DNA of 5,105 nucleotides from an uncultured cyanobacterium (GTDB lineage: Bacteria; Cyanobacteriota; Cyanobacteriia; Phormidesmidales; Phormidesmidaceae). Location: contig CALHGI010000717.1 in the NCBI GenBank assembly GCA_938029995.1, positions 1 through 5,105 of the forward strand, in the 5' to 3' direction. Position 1 is the first letter of the stretch; each line of letters starts with the position of its first letter. Of this stretch, positions 1 to 4,372 are shown in pieces. The notes under the pieces were generated by a model. The model was given only the letters and a program-made list of their open reading frames with translations, was not told where the DNA came from and did not search any database. A program made the position numbers and the translations under genes.

Positions 1-221
1 CCATGGAAAGACTCAGTGCTCGCTTCCATCAAGCGGTCAACCGGGTGCCAACGGCCCAGCAGCCCCACTTGGCCCTGAATGCCAATTACCGCCAGGCCCT
101 GCTATATAACCTAGTACTGCAAACCAGCTGTTTTCGTTACTGGGGACAGGGCCAGTGGACCGACTATGCCCAGGCCATTTATCAGCGGGGATGTGAATGC
201 ATTGAACAAGGATTTGCCTAA
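1..221 (+). CDS. C-terminal end of a probable family-57 glycoside hydrolase (5' truncated)
   Basis: The reading frame is open from the left edge and stops with TAA at 219-221, so only about the last 73 residues are visible. The ATG at position 3 is probably an internal methionine. The segment has a conserved-looking tail with the run [20 protein letters not shown] at about residues 41-60 of the visible part. From memory, this resembles the C-terminal end of large cyanobacterial proteins annotated as family-57 glycoside hydrolases (alpha-amylase-type, cytoplasmic glucan metabolism). No catalytic residue lies in this piece, so the family call rests on that resemblance alone. The stop codon overlaps the stop of the opposite-strand ABC ATPase by 4 bases (tail-to-tail). 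No membrane segment is seen. The gene is functionally unrelated to the transporter next door. Confidence 0.6.
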   Translation, partial: MERLSARFHQAVNRVPTAQQPHLALNANYRQALLYNLVLQTSCFRYWGQGQWTDYAQAIYQRGCECIEQGFA

Positions 222-973
222 ACCGTAAGACCGGTTATGCGACTGAGAAACGCTTGCAAGCGTTCACTTTGGGGATGTTGCAAAACATCCCTGGGGTCGC
301 CGGTTTCTTCCACCACCCCTTGGTTAAGAAACATGACACGGCTAGCCACATCCCTGGCAAACTGCATTTCATGGGTTACCACGGCCATGGTCATACCATC
401 CTCCGCTAGGGTACGCATAACGTGGAGAACTTCACCCACTAGCTCAGGGTCTAGGGCGCTGGTGGGTTCATCAAAGAGTAAGATCTGTGGCTGCATGCAC
501 AGGGAGCGGGCAATGGCCACTCGCTGCTTTTGACCACCGGACAACTGGTCCGGATAAGCCGTTTCCTTTTCCGCCAACCCCACTTTGGCCAAATAAAATC
601 GCCCCCGCTCCTGCGCCTCAGCCACGGGCAGTCGTAACACTTTCCGGGGTGACAGGGTCAGGTTCTCCAACACTGTCATGTGGGGATATAGGTTGAACTG
701 CTGGAAGACCATCCCCACTTGGGCGCGCAATTGCTGTAGGGATTGAGCACTCAGGTTGGGAAGAGAAAGATCAATGTTATTCACCACCAACTGACCGCCG
801 CTAATGGTCTCTAGACGGTTAAAACATCGAAGGAGTGTGCTTTTACCACAGCCAGAGGAACCGATAATTGCCACCACTTCGCCCCGCTGGATCTGACCGT
901 TAATCCCCTGGAGCACCGAGAGATTATCGTAGTTTTTCTGTAGGTTGGCAAAATAAATTGCGGCTTCAGTCAC
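218..973 (-). CDS. Polar amino-acid ABC transporter, ATP-binding protein (GlnQ/HisP type)
   Basis: This is the cytoplasmic ATPase subunit that would power import of polar amino acids; 251 residues is the usual length for the GlnQ/HisP family. All nucleotide-binding motifs are intact: Walker [10 protein letters not shown] at 38-46, Q-loop [12 protein letters not shown] at 89-100, signature LSGGQ at 144-148, Walker B ILLFDEP at 164-170 with catalytic Glu169, D-loop SALD at 172-175, and switch His201. The start is GTG at 973-971. An in-frame TAG lies about 12 codons upstream, no ATG, GTG or TTG falls between, and the N-terminus aligns with the family from there. No clear Shine-Dalgarno sequence is seen. 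It is divergent from the binding-protein and permease genes, which lack an ATPase of their own, so it most likely serves them. Its substrate cannot be read from the ATPase alone. The 3' end carries two perfect inverted repeats. Confidence 0.95.
   Translation of the reverse strand: MTEAAIYFANLQKNYDNLSVLQGINGQIQRGEVVAIIGSSGCGKSTLLRCFNRLETISGGQLVVNNIDLSLPNLSAQSLQQLRAQVGMVFQQFNLYPHMTVLENLTLSPRKVLRLPVAEAQERGRFYLAKVGLAEKETAYPDQLSGGQKQRVAIARSLCMQPQILLFDEPTSALDPELVGEVLHVMRTLAEDGMTMAVVTHEMQFARDVASRVMFLNQGVVEETGDPRDVLQHPQSERLQAFLSRITGLTV
221..291. terminator. Cluster of three inverted repeats at the convergent gene ends; possible bidirectional terminator
   Basis: Three consecutive inverted repeats lie just past the stop of the plus-strand hydrolase and inside the last 25 codons of the minus-strand ATPase. 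They are AACCG/CGGTT (221-225 with 232-236), a perfect 16-bp palindrome AACGCTTGCAAGCGTT (249-264), and GGGATGTT/AACATCCC with a four-base GCAA loop (272-291, 8 bp perfect). Because the two genes overlap at their stops, any terminator for either must lie within the other gene. No long T-tract follows, so a classic intrinsic terminator is not shown. The hairpins could instead stabilise 3' ends or pause polymerase. Confidence 0.35.
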
Positions 974-1003
974 AGGGACACCATGGGTAGCGCTTTGACC
1001 AGA

Positions 1004-1032
1004 ATACTAGGACTGACTCAAAGGTAGGGCAA
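1004..1032 (-). promoter_or_regulatory. Candidate sigma-70 promoter for the ABC ATPase gene
   Basis: Read on the minus strand, TTGCCC (1032-1027, 4 of 6 to TTGACA) is followed after exactly 17 bp by TAGTAT (1009-1004, 4 of 6 to TATAAT, and fitting the cyanobacterial TAN3T form). Transcription would begin near 997, giving a leader of roughly 24 bases before the GTG at 973. The match is modest and not proven. An inverted repeat lies about 13 bp upstream of the -35 box. Confidence 0.4.
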
Positions 1033-1044
1033 TCATCAAGACCA

Positions 1045-1060
1045 TTTTAGTGTGCTAAAA
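1045..1060. promoter_or_regulatory. Perfect inverted repeat TTTTAG-N4-CTAAAA, possible operator
   Basis: Six-base arms TTTTAG (1045-1050) and CTAAAA (1055-1060) are separated by TGTG. The element is centred about 55 bp upstream of the inferred start of ATPase transcription and just upstream of its -35 box, a position suited to an activator. No regulator family can be assigned from the motif. An arm this AT-rich could also arise by chance. Confidence 0.3.
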
Positions 1061-1158
1061 CCACAAGCATTCTCCATGCCATGGGCAGCAATGGCTATGG
1101 GCGGAACAAACTTGACGAGCTGGCAGCCGTTTGAAATACCACCCTTTTTTAATTCCTG

Positions 1159-1172
1159 GTAGATTAAATTAC
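1159..1172. promoter_or_regulatory. NtcA-type binding site, GTA-N8-TAC
   Basis: The 14-mer GTAGATTAAATTAC matches the palindromic consensus GTA-N8-TAC of NtcA, the CRP-family global nitrogen regulator of cyanobacteria. It lies 99 bp upstream of the binding-protein ATG in the divergent transporter intergenic region. NtcA-activated promoters usually place a TAN3T -10 box 22-23 bp after the site. Here the best TAN3T (TAGCAT, 1205-1210) is 32 bp away, about one helical turn further, and the hexamer at the canonical distance (TGATCG, 1195-1200) is a poor -10. The site is therefore a strong sequence match in a sensible place but with imperfect promoter geometry. It could also act on the divergent ATPase gene. 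Confidence 0.55.
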
Positions 1173-1192
1173 ACGTCTAGATCAGGTATCGG

Positions 1193-1231
1193 GGTGATCG
1201 GTCTTAGCATCCCATCGCCACCGTTATCACC
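1193..1231 (+). promoter_or_regulatory. Imperfect inverted repeat around a candidate -10 box upstream of the binding-protein gene
   Basis: GGTGATCGGT (1193-1202) can pair with ACCGTTATCACC (1220-1231): ten base pairs with a two-base TT bulge and a 17-base loop. The loop contains TAGCAT (1205-1210), a TAN3T-type -10 candidate. A second TAN3T candidate, TAACAT, lies at 1242-1247. Neither has a convincing -35 box, which fits activator-dependent transcription. Whether the repeat acts as a DNA operator or as a leader hairpin depends on the unknown transcription start. Confidence 0.25.
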
Positions 1232-1271
1232 ACTTGCGTCATAACATTCAGGTTCCGATTACAAACTAACT

Positions 1272-2081
1272 ATGAAACGGTCTCACTTTTTAAGAAATAC
1301 AGTCCTCAGCCTCAGCGCAACCCTAGTGCTGGCAGCCTGTGGCGGCACCCAGGAAGCAACTACGACCAGTGAAGATGCAGCAAGTGGTCCTTGGCTCGTT
1401 GGCACTGAACCCGCTTTCCCCCCATTTGAGTCCCAAAGTGACAGTGGAGAACTGGTGGGCTTTGATATTGAGTTGATCCAAGCGATTGGAGAGCAGGCTG
1501 GCGTCGATGTGGAGTTTGAAAGTTTACCCTTCGATGGTTTAATTCCGGCACTACAGGCTGGCACCATTGAAGCCGCCATCAGCGGTATGACCATTACTAA
1601 AGAGCGGTCTGAAACCGTGGACTTTTCTCGCCCCTACTTCAGGGCGGGTCTTGCTATTGCGGTGGACTCAGAGGATAGTGAAACGACTTCTCTAGAGAAC
1701 CTAGAAGGTAAAACAATCGCAGTCCAAATTGGCACCACAGGGGCAGAAATGGCTGGCAGCATTAAAGATGCCAAGGTCACTACCTTTGACTCGGCACCGT
1801 TGGCATTACAAGAACTGGCTAATGGGAATGCTGATGCAGTGATTAATGATGCACCGGCGACATTGGATGCGATCGCAACCGGCAACATCCCAGACATCAA
1901 AGTCGTGGGTGAACTACTGACTGAAGAGTTCTACGGCATTGCCATGCCCAAGGATTCACCTAACCGAGAGATCTTGAATGCAGCCCTCAATGAACTCCTA
2001 GAAAACGGCACCTATGACACCATTTATGAAAAATGGTTTGGAACTGCCCCCGTCGGCACCCTCCCTGAAACGGCATTTTAG
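1272..2081 (+). CDS. Polar amino-acid ABC transporter, solute-binding lipoprotein
   Basis: This 269-residue protein is the extracytoplasmic binding component of the importer (SBP_bac_3 family). It starts with a lipoprotein signal peptide: basic residues 2-8, a hydrophobic stretch at 10-22 and lipobox LAAC with acylated Cys23. A Ser/Thr-rich linker follows to about residue 38. Lobe 1 begins at Trp41; family marks are FPPFE (49-53), GFDIEL (63-68), and TKERSETVDFSRPYF (109-123), where Arg112 matches the arginine that binds the ligand alpha-carboxylate in GlnH and HisJ. The hinge and second lobe include QIGTTGAEM (152-160) and INDAPA (191-196), where Asp193 matches the residue that binds the alpha-amino group. 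Together these indicate an alpha-amino-acid ligand; which one is not clear. The ATG has no strong Shine-Dalgarno sequence. The permease follows after 118 bp. Confidence 0.95.
   Translation: MKRSHFLRNTVLSLSATLVLAACGGTQEATTTSEDAASGPWLVGTEPAFPPFESQSDSGELVGFDIELIQAIGEQAGVDVEFESLPFDGLIPALQAGTIEAAISGMTITKERSETVDFSRPYFRAGLAIAVDSEDSETTSLENLEGKTIAVQIGTTGAEMAGSIKDAKVTTFDSAPLALQELANGNADAVINDAPATLDAIATGNIPDIKVVGELLTEEFYGIAMPKDSPNREILNAALNELLENGTYDTIYEKWFGTAPVGTLPETAF
1869..1876. repeat. HIP1 octamer GCGATCGC
   Basis: A perfect GCGATCGC palindrome within the binding-protein gene, encoding part of the run LDAIAT. HIP1 is strongly over-represented in many cyanobacterial genomes, so it mainly supports the taxonomic reading. 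Confidence 0.85.
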
Positions 2082-2125
2082 AATCCATCCCCAGGTTTCG
2101 CGCTAAGAGTAAAGTGCCACAGTTA

Positions 2126-2172
2126 AGTATGGACAGTTGACGGGGAGATGGTCACTGTCAACTGCCCATACT
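2126..2172 (+). repeat. Strong stem-loop between binding-protein and permease genes
   Basis: AGTATGGACAGTTGAC (2126-2141) pairs with GTCAACTGCCCATACT (2157-2172): 15 of 16 positions match, with one A-C mismatch and a 15-base loop. No T-tract follows, so this is not a simple intrinsic terminator. In binding-protein-dependent operons, hairpins at this position often stabilise the upstream message and lower expression of the permease, which is needed in smaller amounts; that role is inferred here. The hairpin also contains the upstream TTG (2137) that would give the longest permease frame, making that start unlikely. Confidence 0.7.
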
Positions 2173-2183
2173 CCCATAGTTAT

Positions 2184-2189
2184 AGAGGG
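2184..2189 (+). promoter_or_regulatory. Ribosome binding site supporting the TTG start of the permease
   Basis: AGAGGG lies 10 bases before TTG at 2200 and is the only Shine-Dalgarno-like sequence that fits an in-frame start of the permease. It sits 11 bases past the intercistronic hairpin, so it would be free when that hairpin is formed. Confidence 0.45.
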
Positions 2190-2199
2190 CCCATTTACC

Positions 2200-2880
2200 T
2201 TGGAATATATTATTAACGCCCTCCCCTCTCTGCTGAAGGGCGCGACAGTTACCTTACAGCTAACGTCCCTCTCCATTTTCTTTGGCTTTATTGGCGGCAC
2301 CCTACTCGGTACCGCTAGACTCTCCAAACTGTGGCCTGTTCGATTAATCACCCGAGCTTACATTGAATTTTTTCGGGGCACCCCGCTGCTAGTACAGATC
2401 TTTTGGATCTACTTTGGCTTTCCCGCCCTGTTTAAAGGTTTAGGCTTAGACTTTACCTTTGATAGGTGGACCGCTGGCGTCATGGCCCTCAGCCTTAACT
2501 CAGCGGCCTACATTGCAGAAATTGTCCGAGGCGGCATTCAATCCATTGAGCGCGGCCAGTGGGAAGCGGCCTCATCCATGGGGCTCAACTCGCTGCAAAC
2601 CATGCGCTACATCGTGCTGCCCCAAGCCCTGCGTCGCATGATCCCCCCCCTAGGCAACGAGTTTACAACGTTGATCAAGGACACCAGCCTCGTCTCCGTT
2701 ATTGGGCTAGAAGAACTGGTGAGACGGGGCCAACTCACCGTTGCCACGAACTTTCGAGCATTTGAAATCTATACGGCGGTGGGCCTGATCTATCTGGTGC
2801 TAAATATTTTCTTTGCCCAGGGGTTTAGCTGGCTAGAACGCTGGGCTGAACCCACTCAAAAGCAGCAAAAGGAAGCTTAA
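2200..2880 (+). CDS. Polar amino-acid ABC transporter, permease (HisM/GlnP type)
   Basis: This is the inner-membrane channel subunit, 226 residues from the chosen start, typical for the family (about 215-230). No ATG or GTG exists in frame near the 5' end. TTG at 2200 has a Shine-Dalgarno-like AGAGGG and begins LEYIINALPSLLKG, as family members do; the longer frame from TTG at 2137 adds 21 residues encoded inside a hairpin. Several hydrophobic segments are visible, first at about residues 20-40 (TLQLTSLSIFFGFIGGTLLG region). The hallmark FFRGTPLLVQIFW lies at about 57-69. The EAA loop that docks onto the ATPase is EAASSMGLNSLQTMRYIVLP at about 122-141. A single permease gene suggests a homodimer. 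The tail is charged and polar (EPTQKQQKEA). It probably shares a transcript with the binding protein, with the hairpin tuning expression. Confidence 0.92.
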   Translation: MEYIINALPSLLKGATVTLQLTSLSIFFGFIGGTLLGTARLSKLWPVRLITRAYIEFFRGTPLLVQIFWIYFGFPALFKGLGLDFTFDRWTAGVMALSLNSAAYIAEIVRGGIQSIERGQWEAASSMGLNSLQTMRYIVLPQALRRMIPPLGNEFTTLIKDTSLVSVIGLEELVRRGQLTVATNFRAFEIYTAVGLIYLVLNIFFAQGFSWLERWAEPTQKQQKEA

Positions 2881-2909
2881 ACCACCGATCCTGGCGCATC
2901 CCCATCGGC

Positions 2910-3182
2910 TTACTTGCGTCGCTTTGAAGATCGATGTTTACTGCCCGGTGGTGTGCGATGGGCACCAAAATATTTTTCGCTGCGATACCGTAACCAGACC
3001 CGCAACTGCTGGGGAATTTTGTCCTTCTGCACCTTTGTCAGTTGGTTATACAACTTTAAAGCGCGTTCCCGCTCACGACGGCAGCCTGCATTATTGTGGG
3101 CATCCCAAAGCTTCTTAGCTAAACGAATACGGCGATTGGTTTCTTTGATCAGAGCATCGCCCTGGAGTGGCTGATCGGTCAT
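2910..3182 (-). CDS. Small basic protein of unknown function
   Basis: A 90-residue frame opens with ATG at 3182-3180 and ends TAA at 2912-2910, convergent with the permease and 29 bp from it. I cannot assign a function. It is very basic: the stretch NRRIRLAKKLWDAHN at about 16-30 is followed by RRERERALKLYNQL at about 35-48, a likely amphipathic helix. Then comes KVQKDKIPQQLRVWLRYRSE at about 50-69, and a Lys/Arg/Ser-rich tail ending SSKRRK. No signal peptide or membrane segment is seen. The charge suggests contact with nucleic acid or an acidic partner, which is inference only. From memory it resembles short conserved cyanobacterial hypothetical proteins. The opposite-strand frame (2914-3174) is almost coextensive, but its composition (Trp, Cys and Arg scattered, no coherent pattern) looks like a shadow. 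Confidence 0.72.
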   Translation of the reverse strand: MTDQPLQGDALIKETNRRIRLAKKLWDAHNNAGCRRERERALKLYNQLTKVQKDKIPQQLRVWLRYRSEKYFGAHRTPPGSKHRSSKRRK

Positions 3183-3232
3183 AGCGTTTCAGTAGTTAAA
3201 TAGACAGATTGTCACAAGGTAAATTGTCGATT

Positions 3233-3260
3233 TTGGCTGAGCGTGGCACGCTCATATAGT
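3233..3260 (+). promoter_or_regulatory. Candidate promoter with a 17-bp palindromic operator in its spacer
   Basis: TTGGCT (3233-3238, 4 of 6 to TTGACA) and TATAGT (3255-3260, 5 of 6 to TATAAT) are separated by 16 bp. The interval 3238-3254 is a perfect palindrome, TGAGCGTG-G-CACGCTCA, with 8-bp arms around one base. A protein bound there would sit between the -35 and -10 boxes. Transcription would start near 3267 towards the metal transporter. MerR-family and ArsR/SmtB-family metal sensors often bind within promoters of metal-efflux genes, but neither the spacer length nor the motif matches a consensus I can name, so the regulator is unknown. Confidence 0.45.
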
Positions 3261-3355
3261 AAGCGTAATAATGCATTAGGATGCTTTCCTGTCACCTTGA
3301 CGGGACAACACACTACTTTCACAACCCACGCTTTGGCATAACCCATGTGACTCAT

Positions 3356-4372
3356 ATGCACAATCATGGCTTTGGGGCTTGCGACTGCCCAACGGATACG
3401 TCGCCACAAAAACTGAGGGTATTGGCTATCGCTCTAGTGATGATAGCCGGGTTTTCTGCCGTGGAACTGAAGGTGAGTCACCACAGCCACAGCCTATCGC
3501 TGGTGGCGGATGCGGGCCACATGGTAGCGGATGTGTTTGCGATCTCAATGTCCCTCCTGGCTGCCTGGATCGCCCGCTGGCCTTCCTCTCCCCAAGCGCC
3601 CTTTGGCTATCGGCGCATAGAAATTTTAGCCGCCCTGGTGAATGGCATTGGCCTACTGCTAATCGCAGGCTGGATTGGTCAAGAGGCGATTACTCAGTTG
3701 CAAACCCCCTCCGAGCACATACTGCTGACACGTCCCATCGCCTTAACCGCCTTAGGGGGTTTAGGGGTCCATGGCATCAATGCATATTTACTCCACAGCC
3801 ACACCGGGAATGACTTAAACCTACGCGGGGCCTTTCTACACACCCTGGCCGATGCCCTGAGCTGTTTGGGCGTACTCTTTGTGGCCGCCACGGTGCATTG
3901 GTTAGGCTGGCAATGGACCGATGGTCTAGTGAGTTGTGCGATCGCAGTCCTTATTTTCACCGGAGCCATTCCCCTGATCCGCCAAAGCCTCAGCATTTTG
4001 CTAGAGCAAACACCACACAACATCAACACTGCTGACATCGAACAACATCTCCTCACCTTTGGCGATGTCACCCAGGTGGATCAGCTCAGAATTTGGACCA
4101 TTGCCCCCGGTCAAATACACCTGACCGCCAATCTAACCGTCACCGGCAGTCCCAATCGCCGCGACCTGCTCCTCAACCGCCTACAGACATCCCTCAGCAA
4201 CGACTTTGACATTAGCGATATCACCCTGCAAATGAAATCAGCCCCATTGGTTGCCCTACCAACGCTGCCCAATACTAAAATACGAGAGCTCATTCAGACC
4301 GGTACCACCGATCTAGAAAGCATTGTCCCCGCTGAAACCAAACTAAATGCAAGTCGCCTCTTGGAACGTTAA
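3356..4372 (+). CDS. Cation diffusion facilitator family transporter (probable Zn/Cd efflux)
   Basis: This inner-membrane metal/proton antiporter has 338 residues from ATG 3356. An ATG at 3281 would add 25 residues; the later start gives MHNHG, a His-containing N-terminus close to the first membrane segment as is usual, but neither start has a good ribosome binding site. Transmembrane site A is complete: His55 and Asp59 (ADAGHMVAD) in helix 2, His162 and Asp166 (LHTLAD) in helix 5. This HD-HD set is typical of Zn/Cd-transporting members. The signature FGYRRIEILAALVNG lies at 83-97. Extra potential ligands are CDC near the N-terminus and HHSH between helices 1 and 2. The cytoplasmic C-terminal domain covers about 215-293, followed by a tail of about 45 residues beyond the usual end. 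The last 26 bp overlap the exonuclease III gene. Confidence 0.9.
   Translation: MHNHGFGACDCPTDTSPQKLRVLAIALVMIAGFSAVELKVSHHSHSLSLVADAGHMVADVFAISMSLLAAWIARWPSSPQAPFGYRRIEILAALVNGIGLLLIAGWIGQEAITQLQTPSEHILLTRPIALTALGGLGVHGINAYLLHSHTGNDLNLRGAFLHTLADALSCLGVLFVAATVHWLGWQWTDGLVSCAIAVLIFTGAIPLIRQSLSILLEQTPHNINTADIEQHLLTFGDVTQVDQLRIWTIAPGQIHLTANLTVTGSPNRRDLLLNRLQTSLSNDFDISDITLQMKSAPLVALPTLPNTKIRELIQTGTTDLESIVPAETKLNASRLLER
3938..3945. repeat. HIP1 octamer GCGATCGC
   Basis: Second perfect GCGATCGC in the window, inside the cation transporter gene. Two in about 5.1 kb is well above chance and supports a cyanobacterial source. Confidence 0.85.

Noticed and set aside
974..1271. Possible small RNA or riboswitch in the divergent intergenic region
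   Set aside because: No recognisable riboswitch core or terminator; only the promoter-like and inverted-repeat elements listed could be supported.
1283..1594. 103-codon minus-strand frame within the binding-protein gene
   Set aside because: Antisense shadow of a gene with clear signal peptide and ligand-binding motifs.
2119..2138. Direct repeat ACAGTT spaced 14 bp before the intercistronic hairpin
   Set aside because: A six-base repeat, one copy of which is part of the hairpin arm; not distinguishable from chance.
2885..2908. CCGAT-N14-ATCGG inverted repeat between permease and small convergent gene as a terminator
   Set aside because: Only five base pairs, a long loop and no T-tract; too weak to call.
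2914..3174. 86-codon plus-strand frame opposite the small basic protein
   Set aside because: The minus-strand protein has a coherent helical, basic pattern; the plus-strand product does not, and it would sit antisense to it.
3203..3228. GACA-N3-TGTC inverted repeat and a direct repeat of ATTGTC upstream of the small basic gene
   Set aside because: Short arms and short repeats in an AT-rich stretch; likely by chance, with no promoter geometry to support them.
3212..3409. 65-codon minus-strand frame across the intergenic region and transporter start
   Set aside because: It crosses the candidate promoter and the transporter N-terminus and has no recognisable features.
3379..3813. 144-codon plus-strand frame inside the cation transporter gene
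   Set aside because: It overlaps a well-supported transporter in another frame and shows no family motif; composition is that of a shadow frame.
3694..4071. 125-codon minus-strand frame
   Set aside because: Antisense shadow of the cation transporter, which has intact metal-site motifs over this stretch.
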